Positions 45,463-58,100 of a stretch of DNA of 64,000 nt are shown piece after piece. Every line of letters starts with the position of its first letter. The stretch's first letter is position 1. The notes beneath the pieces are model-generated. The model ran no database searches, had not been told where the DNA came from, and was given only the letters and a program-made list of their open reading frames with translations. The position numbers and the translations under genes are program-made. Source of the stretch: Clavaria fumosa (lineage: Eukaryota > Basidiomycota > Agaricomycetes > Agaricales > Clavariaceae); contig OX637798.1 in the NCBI GenBank assembly GCA_951802425.1, positions 2,232,001 to 2,296,000 on the forward strand, given 5' to 3'.

Positions 45463-48400
45463 ATGCGCAAAGCTCTTGACACCACCCTCGCGAAGCTAAA
45501 GTCGTCTACAGGACCTCATTCTCTTGCCTTCATTAGCCTCCAGAATGCTCTTGCGCTTCTCAAGGAGGTTGCGGGGAAGTCAGGTGTACCAGGACTGCAA
45601 GAAGGTATCAAAGGATTAGTGGTTCTCCTTGATGCAATTGAAGTGCGTGAAACATCTCATTTACCGTCCCGTCGCATTGCTCGCTAACCATCCACACAGA
45701 AAACCTCGCAGAACAGCAGTGACTTGGAATCACTCGACCGCCGCGTTCGAGACTTGCATTTGATGCTGCAAGAGGCATCCGATAGGGGGACCCTGCCTAC
45801 AGCAACGACTGACCGTATCAACCACTTGTCTGAGTGAGTCACCATCCCTCTATACAATGGTTTGTTCATCTCAGCCTCGAATGGCAGATCATGGAAGTCT
45901 GTTGGCGAGCAGGCACAACATATGATCATGCGCAACCACTTGAAGCGTTTCCTCACTCGCAACCGTGATACTGTTGAGATTACGGGCCTCATCTCTGCTA
46001 TCAATGACTCAATCCAACAATTTCTTGTAAGTAGATGGTTTGTACCTTTCGGAGACCGTGATTGAGCTGTGGCTACCCCAAGGTTCAAAGCGCACTTGCC
46101 ATTGAGTCCGCACTTGGAGTAAGTTCATGAGCCATAAATTGGCATAGTTGTACAGATGTGACTGAATAATTTCTAGGAACATGCTGCCCGAGCTGAGGAA
46201 CATGCTGCCCAAACTGAGGCTAATTTTCAGGTTTGTCTCTTCCTGTCGTTGTCCTTGTCCTGTTTATCATATGATTCATTTCTCAGGAAATCAAGACAAG
46301 GCTCAATGACTACAGTATGGTTTATTCATAATTTGATTGAGTGCTTTGCTTATGTTTGGTCCGCAGCTGGTCTCAATCTGCCTCATGCCGTCACTGCTGG
46401 CTTCAATTGCAATAATAAGCTAGTCCCATGTCTTGATGGTACTCGGAAACAGATTCTTGATGAGCTATATCAATGGATTGGTCATGACATCGAAGACCTC
46501 TCCCAGGAGGGCATACTCACATCCTCTGACCATTTATGTGTCATGGGGACTCGGCAGATATTCTGGATCAATGGTGTAGCTGGGAGTGGGAAGACTACAA
46601 TTGCTTACACTGCTGCAGAGTTCTGTGAGGACAAAGGAATGCTTGCTGCGAGCTTCTTCTGCTCCAGGGATAATGCTGATTGCAGCAACCTTAATTTGGT
46701 TTTCACCACCATTGCATATCAATTGGGACAGTTTTGTCCAGAGTTCAAGGCTGGTCTTGCAGAAGTGGTCAGGTCAAATCCTGATGTTGTCTATTCCAAT
46801 GTCTCCTATCAGTTGAAAAGGATGATTGTCAAACCATTGCTTGCTATGAGGAATAAGTTTCCTCAAGGTTTAGTGGTGATTGATGCTTTAGATGAATGCA
46901 AGGATGACAATTCCACATCCACCATTCTGGCATCTTTGTCTCAACACATTGACAAGTTATTCCCATTGCAATTCCTCATCACCAGTAGACCTATTCTCCA
47001 GATCACTGGAGCTTTTCAACATACACATCTCATCAATACAACCAGGCCATTGATTCTTCATCAAGTCAAGTTGGATGTCATTAAAAATGATATCCAGTAC
47101 TATCTGAAATGGCACCTTGGTGCTATCAAGCAGAAATACCACATTCCTGGTACCTGGCCATCTTCAAGAGATGTTGAAGACTTGACCCATATGTCCTCTG
47201 GCCTGTTTATATTTGCTGCTACTGCAGCAAGGTTTATTGATGCTGCTGATCCCAGGGGGCAATTGAAGATACTTTTGGACAAAAAGTCTGTTACTGGCTT
47301 CTCTCCTCTGCAGCATCTGGATCAGTTGTACTCCCAAGTGCTCAACACTGCATTCCCAGATATTTCTGATCACCTTGGAGCCAAATTGCAATTAATTCTA
47401 GGTGCTATTGTCACCCTTCAGGATCCTCTCCCATCAGATCAATTAGAGGATCTGCTTGAATGTGATATCCATGGTTATCTTCAGCAGTTACAGGCAATCA
47501 TCACCCTTCCAAATGATGGTGTTGGAGTTATTAGATTGATCCACCCTTCATTCTTTGATTTCATTGTGGATTCTACCAGATGCTGTGATGAGCAGTTTAG
47601 CATCAATCTTGAAGAGCAGCACACCATCATGGCAGAGAAATGCCTGACCATGATGAAAAGGCTGCAGAAGGATATTTGTGGCATAAGAGATCCCACCAAA
47701 TTCAACCATGAGGTTCCAGATCTCCTAGAGATGATATCCAATCACATTTCATGCAGTCTGCAGTATGCATGTAGATATTGGGGTGTGCATGTTTGCAGTG
47801 GCAAGCTTTCAAGTGAAGTATTGAAGCTTCTTGAAGATTTCTGTTCAAATCATTTATTACACTGGATAGAGGTCTGCAGCCTTCTTGGGCATCTGAGAAA
47901 TGCATTACAAATGTTGGCATCTGTGCATGCCTGTCTTGCAGTAAGTGCATATCCTTGTCAGTTGAGGTTGTCAAAACTAACATGTAATCCTTTCTGCAGA
48001 TCAAGAAGGATGTGCATATGACAGTCTCAGCACTGTTATATGATGGTCAAAGATTGATTCAAGAGTTCTTTCCAGCCATCAGTGTATCTGCCTTGCAGGT
48101 GTATTTTTCAGCTTTGCCCTTCACCCCAACTGGCACTGAAATATACAATACCTATCATAAGAAGTTGGAAGGTGTGGTGATGGTGCAAGGGGCATTACCA
48201 AAACAATGGAGTGCATGTATACAAGTCATCGAGGGCCATTCTGAAGGTGTCACATCAGTATCATTTTCTCCAGATGGCACAAGGATAATTTCAGGGTCTG
48301 AAGACAAGACAGTGAGAGTGTGGGATGCAGTCACTGGTGCTCATCTACAAACACTTAAGGGCCATTCTCTGCATGTCACATCAGTGTCATTCTCTCCAGA

Positions 48401-49991
48401 TGGCACAGGGATGGTTTCAGGGTCTGATGATGAGACAGTGAGAGTGTGGGATACAGTCACTGGTGCTCATCTGCAGACACTTGAGGGCCATTCTAATTGG
48501 GTCACATCAGTGTCATTCTCTCCAGATGGCACAAGGATTGTTTCAGGGTCTGATGACCAGACAGTGAGAGTGTGGGATACAGTCACTGGTGCTCATCTGC
48601 AGACACTTGAGGGCCATTCTCATTGGGTCAGATCAGTGTCATTCTCTCCAGATGGCACAAGGATTGTTTCAGGGTCTCATGACAACACAGTGAGAGTGTG
48701 GGATACAATAACTGGTGCTCATCTGCAGATGCTTGAGGGCCATGCTTACTCAATCACATCAGTGTCATTCTCTCCAGATGGCAGAAGGATTGTTTCAGGG
48801 TCCTATGACAACACAGTGAGAGTGTGGGATGCAGTCACTGGTGCTCATCTGCAGACACTTGAGGGCCATGCTTACTCAATCACATCAGTGTCATTCTCTC
48901 CAGATGGCAGAAGGATTGTTTCAGGGTCTGATGATACAACAGTGAGAGTGTGGGATACAGCAACTGGTGCTCATCTGCAGACACTTGAGGGCCATTCTAA
49001 TTGGGTCAGATCAGTGTCATTCTCTTCAGATGGCACAAGGATTGTTTCAGGGTCTGATGACAAGACAGTGAGAGTGTGGGATACAGTAACTGGTGCTCAT
49101 CTGCAGACACTTGAGGGCCATGCTTACTCAATCACATCAGTGTCATTCTCTCCAGATGGCACAAGGATAGTTTCAGGGTTTTATGACAAGACAGTGAGAG
49201 TGTGGGATACAGTCACTGGTGCTCATCTGCAGACACTTGAGGGCCATTTTGATAAGGTCACATCAGTGTCATTCTCTCCAGATGGCACCAGGATTGTTTC
49301 AGGGTCTGATGACAAGACAGTGAGAGTGTGGGATACAGTCACTGGTGCTCATCTCCAGACACTTGAGGGCCATTCTCATTGGGCCCAATCAGTGTCATTC
49401 TCTCCAGATGGCACAAGGATTGTTTCAGGGTCTTTTGACAGGACAGTGAGAGTGTGGGATACAGTCACTGGTGCTCATCTGCAGACACTTGAGGGCCATT
49501 TTGATAAGGTTACGTCAGTGTCATTCTCTCCAGATGGCACCAGGATTGTTTCAGGGTCTTTTGACAAGACAGTGAGGGTGTGGGATACAGTCACTGGTGC
49601 TCATCTGCAAACACTTGAGGGCCATTCTGATTGGGTCACATCAGTGTCATTCACTCCAGATGGCACAAGGATAGTTTCAGGGTCTTATGATGGGACTGTG
49701 AGAGTATGGGATGCAGGAACTGGGGTCCTTCACATTATTCACAGTGATTCAAACTGCGGGGGGTCATGGCCATACATCATCAATAATGGATGGTTATCAA
49801 CTTCTTTCCCAAGGCATAGGCTTTGTTGGATTCCTGCAGCTTATCATAGCTATGATGGTATAAATGCATCCACTATTGATCAAATGGCAGTGGTCACACC
49901 CCTGAATTCCATCATTTCCCTCCAATTCACTGCCTTGCATTCCTACCTCCATACACAGTTCCAAATACCTCTGCCTTCATATAATTCTTAA
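45463..49991 (+). CDS. NLR-D: NACHT-WD40 protein, 1378 residues, 8 exons
   Basis: Exons 45463-45642, 45700-45833, 45888-46026, 46083-46118, 46177-46230, 46287-46314, 46367-47940 and 48000-49991 join in frame. Exon sizes equal those of NLR-C except exon 5 (two heptads: EHAARAE, EHAAQTE) and exon 8. NACHT carries GVAGSGKTT, VVIDALDECKDD and LITSRP. Twelve WD repeats follow; several use GHAYSI or GHFDKV at the variable loop, one has SGFYD instead of SGSxD, and one reads THWAQS-like SHWAQS. The conserved tail follows. Function as for NLR-C by homology. No stop or splice-site damage was found; AATAAA lies at 50054. Confidence 0.92.
46177..46230 (+). repeat. Heptad-repeat exon of NLR-D (2 copies)
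   Basis: Encodes EHAARAE, EHAAQTE and ANFQ: the shortest of the three versions. Flanking introns are homologous to those of NLR-C and NLR-E. Confidence 0.9.
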
Positions 49992-50779
49992 CTCTTGTCC
50001 ATGGGATCCCCCACCAAGCACAGGCCCAGGGGTGTGAAGATGGTGAAATGAGGAATAAAATATAACTTGAATCAAAATGTGTACTTGAATCCTAAAGAGA
50101 GGATTTGCATAACAGCCTCAATCATTTCTTTTGTATGTCAAAGGTCTGAATAATAATCAGAGCTACCAAACCACTGCAGGAAACCTTGTGCCATTGGTTC
50201 CAAGTCCATAAGCACAGCACTTCCCAGTATCAAATATGTAGCCCCCAGAGACTTCCTGACACAGTTATTTTTCATGCAACATGCTTAGGCAAGAAGATAT
50301 ACAGGTATTCTTAGAAAGCCATGCCCAATGGGTTGAAGCAAGAATGTTATGATAGCACCATCACACTAACAAATTTACTTCAAGAGAAGCAAGGCTGGTA
50401 ATGAGCAGAGGCAAAGCTGACAACAGACAAAGTGATGCTGGTGTGAATGAAAACTACACCACATGAAGAGGCATATTATCATATATCTTGATCAAGATTA
50501 CATCCAGGTCAGAAGATAATGATAGATACAGCTGGTCACTGTAGGAACGGAAAGAAGGCCAAAATAAAACAAAAAAAGGAAAAAACTGAGAGACAACACC
50601 ACTGAGATGCACGAGGGGAGGCGTTCCGCATTGACGGCTATCATGAGCGAGTAGCGATAGATACAACAAAACAAGAAAAGGGAGAGGCTGAATGGCTGAA
50701 TGGCAAAAAAAGAATAGATTATGCACTATTACAAGGCGAGTGCTTGAGACAAAGCCGCGAAATGAGAGGGCGGGGGTGT
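49992..50779. other. NLR-D 3' flank and G-alpha D 3' flank
   Basis: Convergent 3' ends as in the other cassettes; AATAAA at 50054-50059 for NLR-D. No gene. Confidence 0.65.
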
Positions 50780-52940
50780 GTACATTAGTTCTGTGTGGCG
50801 CAGATGGTCTCGCAGTATGATCTCTTTGACTGAGGGCAAGTGGGAGGTTGGTCAGTCACAAGCTCGCTGAAAAGAGGGTGCGAATGGGGAGGGGAGACCA
50901 GAGGAGGCTTACCAGTGCACAGGGTGACCGACGTGGATTCCGTATCCTGTGCGCACAGATACCATCAATGCCGAATGGGCAAAACGAAGGCCAATACGTA
51001 CGATGACTGAAGTAAGGTGGAAGAAGAAGGGGCGTGGCTCGAGGGAGTGTTTCCGTTGTATCTCCCTGAAGTGCTGCTGGAAGTCTTGAGAAGGCAACCA
51101 TCAGACAATAAGGAAAGAAGCGAAACGAAATGGGATAGAACGACACGAACACTTGGTCGCAGTAGGCAGGTCGTTCTTCCGATCGCAAAAGCTGGGCACG
51201 CTGTCCCTGATGCGGACGCCGCGGCGCAGCTTCGAGTCGAGGATGTCGCACTTGTTGAGGAAGAGGATCATCTGCGTTTGCGCTAGCCACTTGCACGCGC
51301 ATACCACCTGCCACAGCAGGTAGCTGTCCTCGAGCCGGTTCACGCGCCGGTCCTCCTCGAGCTTCCCGTCGAAGCACGAGATGGGCGCGAGGAAGACGAT
51401 CGCGTTCATGTCGTCGAAGGAGGAGTACCATGCCGCGCGCTGGCGCACTGTGAAGATGTGGGGGGGAGTTGGTCAGCCGGCCTGGACACCCTCGGGTATA
51501 AGTGGTACGCACGGGTGACCGGGTCCCGCCCACATCGTACATGAGCCACTCCTGGCCAACCCTGCGACTTGTATCGATTCAACGGAGGGTGGTCAGGATG
51601 AGGGCCGCTTTCAAAGGGAGGGGGGGGAGGGGAAATAAAGAGAATGGAACACACCGTGGCCAAACACGAATTTGTACTCTTGCACGCCAAGTGTGCTCAG
51701 ACGGGCTCGAATGACATCTGCGTCCGTCGGCTGGTAGTGGCGCATGGCGGCTCGCTCGACGTCGTTCAGGAAGCTGCGCAGGGGCAAAGCGGGTCAGCAT
51801 GCAGCACAGCAACGAAAGAGCAATAATAATAATAATAATAATAATAAAGCAATAGTCCCGAACGTCATGTCGATACGCACAATCCTGGGGTCTCCTCAAG
51901 CCTGACGTTCCGTTTGGCCAGAGCGGACCGCAACATAGGGTCCTCCCATATCGCCTTCATGTCGTCCGCGCACGACACAATGACTTCCGTGATGTCCTTC
52001 AGCTCCGCGCCCCAACCGCCCCTCGCAACGGGGGTCGGCTGTTGCGCCTCTCCCGCAGGAGCAGCCGCAGCGGTGGCGGCCCACCCACAGCGGAAGCGGT
52101 CCAGTGCGGTCTTCCACCCGTTGCGCGAGTTGATCGAGAACTCTTGCTGCTGCTGCACGCGGAACGCCGGGGCTCGTGTCCGTGTCGTCGAACGGCGCGG
52201 CGGTCATGATGAAGGTGGAGTGCACCGCGGCGCCGAGACGCCGCTCGAATGCGCCGCAGCGGCTCGAGGCGGAGCTTCAGGAGACGGTGTTTTTCGGCGA
52301 AATGCTGCTGCTGCTGCAGGTGGTGTGGTTGCAGCGAGGACGAGAGACGCCGGTGGGGGTGCCAGCTATGGTGGCGGAGGAAGAGGGGGCGCCTGTAGCG
52401 GTGGGCGGGGGAGAGGGCGTGGAGAGAGGAGGTCGAGTACGGTGTTGACATCGCGGACGTGGTCGAGCTGGATGACGGCGCGTCATGAGGCACGTTCTTC
52501 CTGCCATTCACGGCGGGCGTAGGTGAGCTGGAAGTCTGTGGTGCGTTTGTGTGGTGGGGGTTCCAGAGCGTTAGCCGTAGGATCAAAGAGCGTCAGAGTG
52601 GGGTCACCAAGAGATGGGTGGCGCCCTTTTGAGAGTGGGGGATTTACCTGGTAGACGTCGTTTGATCAGCCAGTGAAAAACAGTGGGGTTGATAATGATG
52701 GACGTGGGTGTGAGAGAAATAACAAGACGCACCGCTCTCGCTCTGTCCCAGGAGGAGGACCTTGACGGGGCGCTTCTTGCATCGGAGCGCCGCCTTTTCC
52801 TGACGGATCTGCTCGCGGATCTCCTCATCGACGCGGCGGGCGTGGGATTCGGCGAGCTCGCGCACCTCGCGCTGTGCGGGCGTCTCGTCGCGCGGGGGCG
52901 CGAGGACGGCGGCGAGGGGGTCGTCGTCGTTGATGCGCAT
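50780..52940 (-). pseudogene. G-protein alpha subunit, cassette D, disrupted
   Basis: Exon 1 is the best preserved of the four (MRINDDDPLAAVLAPPRDE, EEIREQIRQEKAALRCKKRP, VKVLLLGQSES). Lesions follow. The donor after CTCAAAA reads GGGCGC instead of GTGCGC. The Trp of ERASW is TGA. The segment between ERASxRAVIQLDHVRDVN and the helical domain is shortened and frame-shifted. One acceptor is CAA, not CAG, before GTCGCAGGG. The final stop TAA is TAC, so LRHAELM would run on. NKCD, DVGGTR (Thr for Gln) and switch I RARLRxLGVQE-type sequence remain readable. Pseudogene. Confidence 0.87.
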
Positions 52941-53411
52941 GTCTTGGGCGGGGGTTCTGGGTGGATGGATGGGGAGAAGGGGAAAGGGGGTGGGATGGAG
53001 GGGTGCGGGTACGGATACGGGTGAGGCGCGAGATGAGTGTCGCAGATGAGAAAGAGGAGGAGGAGCGTTGTAGGATTCAAAAGATGAGAGAAATTTCGTA
53101 ATCGAATCATCGAATGAAATTCCTTCCCCAATGTCTGCTGGTCTGGTCCAAATAATGGGTCGTTTCGGTCGTTTCGGTACAGGAGGAACGAGTCCTTCGC
53201 ATTCGACCGAGAAATGATGAGTCAGAGACTAGCGATGAACTAGCCATGACATCATCGTTGATTCGTCGGGTCACACAACCTTGCACCACGATGAGTTATA
53301 TATGAAAGTTCTTTCTAATCTCAGACTGGCCAAGAACAAGGTTGAGATTGGTCATCTCGAACCAAGCCGAGATTTGAACACACCTTGGCGACTGTCTTTC
53401 GTTGACTTGTT

Positions 53412-54217
53412 TTGGAAGCTTATTTATTTATTCCCTTCTCTGAAGCGATCAACTTCTTCTACTGGCACGCCCGCGGCCAACAGAACGAAGAGCTGCCGCA
53501 TTCATACCAGATGACGCTCTTCTGGGCTGGTCTGCGCGGCGCTGTCGGTGTCACTCTGGCTGCGGGCTTCAAAGGGCACAACGCGCGGACGCTCCGGACG
53601 ACCGTGCTCGTCGTTGTCGTGCTCGTTGTCATCTTCTTTGGCGGGACTTGGGTATGGATGCTCTAGATCCTCAGAATCTGCACGGAGGTCGAGGGCGAGG
53701 GCGTGTCCAGCAGCGAGGAGGACGGCGGCGATAGGCGAAATTACCGAAGCACGCGCCTAAGCGGACTTGGACGATGGCGGCTCTACTTTGACGACGAGCT
53801 GCGTATCTGACGCATAGGAGACAGATGTTCCCACGCGGCGACCCTGCACGCACTACGCGACGTACAACCGTCAGCACGGGACGCGCAGATGCTAAACCCA
53901 GGCGTACTGTTCTCTGCCGCGTCGTCAGAGTCATACAAGTCGGACAGGGAGGAGGTACTGCCGATGGCGCCGACGACGTCCGCTGGTGGTGGTAGTCGTA
54001 GTCGTGGGAACGGCGAGGAGGGCCAAGGGCGGACGGCGGATGGGGAACTCGTGGGGGGTGAGGATGGCCAGTGGTTCCAGACGCTTGAGGAGCGGGATGT
54101 GCTGCCCATCTTCTCGGACGCGACGGCAATCCAGACGTTCCACGCGCGTAAGGCGCGGCGGACTGCGTCAGGCGTTGCGGCTGCTGCTCGAATTCGCAGC
54201 AGCGGTACAAGACGCAA
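53412..54217 (+). pseudogene. Na+/H+ exchanger C-terminal fragment, cassette D
   Basis: Begins at FIPFSEAINFFYWHARGQQN, runs through MTLFWAGLRGAVGVTLAAGF and TVLVVVVLVVIFFGGTW, and stops at 53664 (ML-stop; GAG to TAG). The tail is in a second frame from 53889 (NPGVLFSAASSESYKSD, WFQTLEERDVLPIFSDATA). It joins G-alpha-2 sequence at about 54218, with an ORF crossing the junction. Confidence 0.85.
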
Positions 54218-54825
54218 CTTCAGGAGACAGTGTTTTTCAGCGAAGTGCTACTGCTGCTGCTGCTGGGGTTGGTATAGTTGAACCGAGGCGCGCCGGGAGA
54301 CGCCGCTCCTGCTGGCGGCTGCAGAGGAGGGGTGACTCTGACACTGGGCAGGCGGAGGTCGGCCGGGGAGAGACCGTAGGGGCTTCGAAGAGCCGAGCCA
54401 TTTCGTCGGGGAGGATTTCGAGAGAGGTGTTGACGTCGCGGTTGAGATTGAGCTGGATGATGGTGCGCCACGAGTCGCGTGCCTCATGCCATTCGCGGCG
54501 GGCGTAGGTAATTTCCAAGTCTGCGGTGTGTGCGTGTGATGGAGGTTCCATGAGCAATAGCATTGGAATCAACGAGCGTCAGAGGTGAGATCAGCGAGAG
54601 TCAAGGGATGAGCGGCTCACTTTTGACGATGCTAGATTTGCCTGGTACACGTCGTCTAATCAGCATTAGGGTTGAAGATGATGGAAGTGTGGGGAGAGAG
54701 GAAGGGGGGAAAAAATTATGCACCGCTTTCAGGAGGACGTTTGTGGGGTGCCCCCCACATCTCAGCTCCTCCTCCTGGCGAATCTGCCTGCCGATCTTGT
54801 CGCTAAATTGACGAGCGTTGGGGGG
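54218..54825 (-). pseudogene. G-alpha-2 remnant: N-terminal exons only (D/E junction)
   Basis: Minus strand: DKIGRQIRQEEELRCG, a damaged P-loop approach, then YARREWHEARDSWRTIIQLN and LNRDVNTSLEILPDEMARL, diverged from G-alpha-1 (QEERASWR). The C-terminal exons seen at 35229 and 44879 are absent here, while these N-terminal exons are absent there. Together the junctions outline an ancestral second G-alpha gene. Non-functional. Confidence 0.72.
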
Positions 54826-54995
54826 ACGGGGAGCTCGTACGGCCAGTGGTTCCAGGCGCTTGACAAACGGTACATGCTGCCCATCGTCTCGAAGGCGACG
54901 GCGAGCTGGACGTTTTATGTAAGTGAGGGGCGGCAGCGGATGTCGGGGCGGGGGACGTGGTTCGGGGACACGCTGGGGAGGACGCGAGGGTAGAT
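54826..54995 (+). pseudogene. Extra exchanger tail fragment
   Basis: Reads SYGQWFQALDKRYMLPIVSK and ATASWTFYVSEGRQ, a second, more diverged copy of the last exchanger block, about 700 bp after the one at 54060. It shows that a further exchanger copy once lay between G-alpha-2 and the NLR. The words GTWFGDTLGRTRG recur at 35680 as GTWFGGGRE. Confidence 0.7.
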
Positions 54996-55106
54996 TCTCA
55001 TGCTTTCCTTGTTTGGGAGGTCAGCGTCACATGACACCGGCCATCGATAAGCATCGTCGCCGCGCCGCAGACTTGCATCTTTTCGTCGACACTACTAGTA
55101 TCAATC

Positions 55107-58100
55107 ATGCGCAAAGCTGTTGACACCACCCTGGCGAAGCTAAAGTCGTCTACAGGACCTCAGTCTCTTGCCTTCATTAGCCTCCAGAATGCTCTTGCGC
55201 TTCTCAAGGAGGTTGCGGGAAAGTCGGGTGTACCAGGACTGCAGGAAGGTATCAAAGGATTAGTGGTTCTCCTCGATGCTATTCAAGTGCGTGAAACATC
55301 TCATTTACCGTCCCGTCGCATTGCTCGCTAACCATCCACACAGAAAACCTCACAGAATAACAGTGACTTGGAATCACTCGACCGTCGCGTTCGAGACTTG
55401 CATATCATGCTGCAAGAGGCATCTGATAGCGGGACCCTGACTACAGCAATGACTGACCGTATCAACCGCTTGTCTGAGTGAGTCACCATCTCCCCAGTGT
55501 AACATTTTGTCAATCTCAGTCTCGAATGGCAGATCATGGAAGTCTGTTGGTGAACAGGCACAGCGTATGATCATGCGCAACCACTTGAGGCGTTTCCTCA
55601 CTCGCGACCGTGATACTGTTGAGATTATGGGCCTCATCTCTGCAATCAATGACTCAATACATCAATTTCTGGTAAGTAAATGGCCTGTACTTTTCAGAGA
55701 CCATGATTGAGTGGTGGCTACCCAAGGTTCAAAGTACACTTGCCATTGAGTCCGCCCTTGGAGTAAGTTCATGAGCCATAAAGTAACATAGTTACTCAGA
55801 TGTGACTGACTAATTGCTAGGAACATGCTGCCCGAGCTGAGGAACATGCTGCCCGAGTTGAGGAACATGCTGCCCGAGTTGAGGAACATGCTGCTCGAGC
55901 TGAGGCTAGCCTTCAGGTTTGTCTCTTCCTGTCAGTGTCCTTATCTTGTTCATCATGTTCATCATATAATTAATTTATCAGGAAATCAAGACAAGGCTCG
56001 ATGACTACAGTATGGTTTATTCATAATTTGATTCAGTGCTTTACTTATGTTTGGTCCGCAGCTGGTCTCAATCTGCCTCATGCCACCACTGCTGGCTTCA
56101 GTTGCAATAATAAGCTCGTCCCATGTCTTGATGGTACTCGGAAACAGATTCTTGATGAGCTATATCAATGGATTGGTCATGACATCGAAGACCTCTCCCA
56201 GGAGGGCATACTCACATCCTCTGACCATTTATGTGTCATGGGGACTCGACAGATATTTTGGATCAATGGTGTAGCTGGGAGTGGGAAGACTACAATTGCT
56301 TACACTGCTGCAGAGTTCTGTGAGGACAAAGGAATGCTTGCTGCGAGCTTCTTCTGCTCCAGGGATCATGCTGATTGCAGCAACCTTAATTTGGTTTTCA
56401 CCACCATTGCCTATCAGTTGGGACAGTTTTGTCCAGAGTTCAAGGCTGGTCTTGCAGAAGTGATCAGGTTAAATCCTGATGTTGTCTACTCCAATGTCTC
56501 CTATCAGCTGAAAAAGATGATTGTCAAACCATTGCTTGCTATGAGGAATAGGTTTCCTCAAGGTTTAGTGGTGATTGATGCTCTGGATGAATGCAAGGAT
56601 GACAGTTCTACATCCACCATTCTGGCATCTTTGTCTCAACACATTGACAAGTTGTTCCCATTGCAATTCCTCATCACCAGTAGACCAATTCTCCAGATCA
56701 CTGGAGCTTTTCAACATCCACATCTCATCAATACAACCAGGCCATTGATTCTTCATCAAGTCAAGTTGAATGTCATTAAAAGTGATATCCAGTGGTATCT
56801 GACAAGGTACCTTGCTGATATCAAGCAGAAATATCACATTCCTGGAACCTGGCCATCTTCAAGAGATGTTGAAGACTTGACCCATATGTCTTCAGGCCTG
56901 TTCATATTTGCTGCTACTGCAGCAAGGTTCATTGATGCTGCTGATCCCAGAGGGCAATTGAAGATACTTTTGAACACTAAATCTGCTACTGGCTTCTCTC
57001 CTCTGCAGCATCTGGATCAGTTGTACTCCCAAGTGCTCAACACTGCATTCCCAGATATTTCTGATCACTCTGGAGCCAAATTGCAATTGATTCTAGGTGC
57101 CATTTTCACCCTTCAGGATCCTCTCCCATCAGATCAATTGGAGGATCTGCTTGAATGTGATGTTCTTGGTTATCTTCAGCAGTTACAGGCAATCATCACC
57201 CTTCCAAATGATGGTGTTGGAGTTATTAGATTGATTCACCCATCATTCTTTGACTTCATTGTGGATTCTACCAGATGCCATGATGAGCAATTCAGAATCA
57301 ATCTTGAAGAGCAGCACACCATCATGGCAGAGAAATGCTTGACCATGATGAAAAGGTTAAAGAAGGATATTTGTGGCATAAGAGATCCCACCAAATTCAA
57401 TCATGAGGTTCCAGATCTCCCAGAGATGATATCCAATCACATCTCATGCAGCCTGCAGTATGCATGTAGATATTGGGGTGTGCATGTTTGCAGTGGCAAG
57501 CTTTCAAGTGATGTGATGAAGCTTCTAGAGGATTTCTGCTCAAATCATTTATTACACTGGATAGAGGTCTGCAGCCTTCTTGGGCATCTAAGAAATGCAT
57601 TGCAAATGTTGGCATCTGTGCATGCCTGTCTTGCAGTAAGTGCATATTCTTGTCAGTTGAGGTTGTCAAAACTAACATGTAATCCTTTGTGCAGATCAGG
57701 AAAGATGTGCATATGACAGTCTCAGCACTGTTATATGATGGTCAAAGATTGATTCAAGAGTTCTTTCCAGCCATCAGTGTATCTGCCTTGCAGGTGTATT
57801 TTACAGCTTTGCCCTTCACCCCAACTGGCACTGAATTATACAATACCTATCATAAGAAGTTGGAGGGTGCAGTGATAGTGCAAGGGGCATTACCAAAAGA
57901 ATGGAGTGCATGTATACAGGTCATGGAGGGCCATTCTGATTGTGTCACCTCAGTGTCATTGTCTCCAGATGGCACAAGGATAATTTCAGGATCTGATGAC
58001 AAGACTGTGAGAGTATGGGATGCAGTCACTGGTGCTCATCTGCAGACACTTGAGGGCCATTCTAGTTCAGTCAGATCAGTGTCATTCTCTTCAGATGGCA

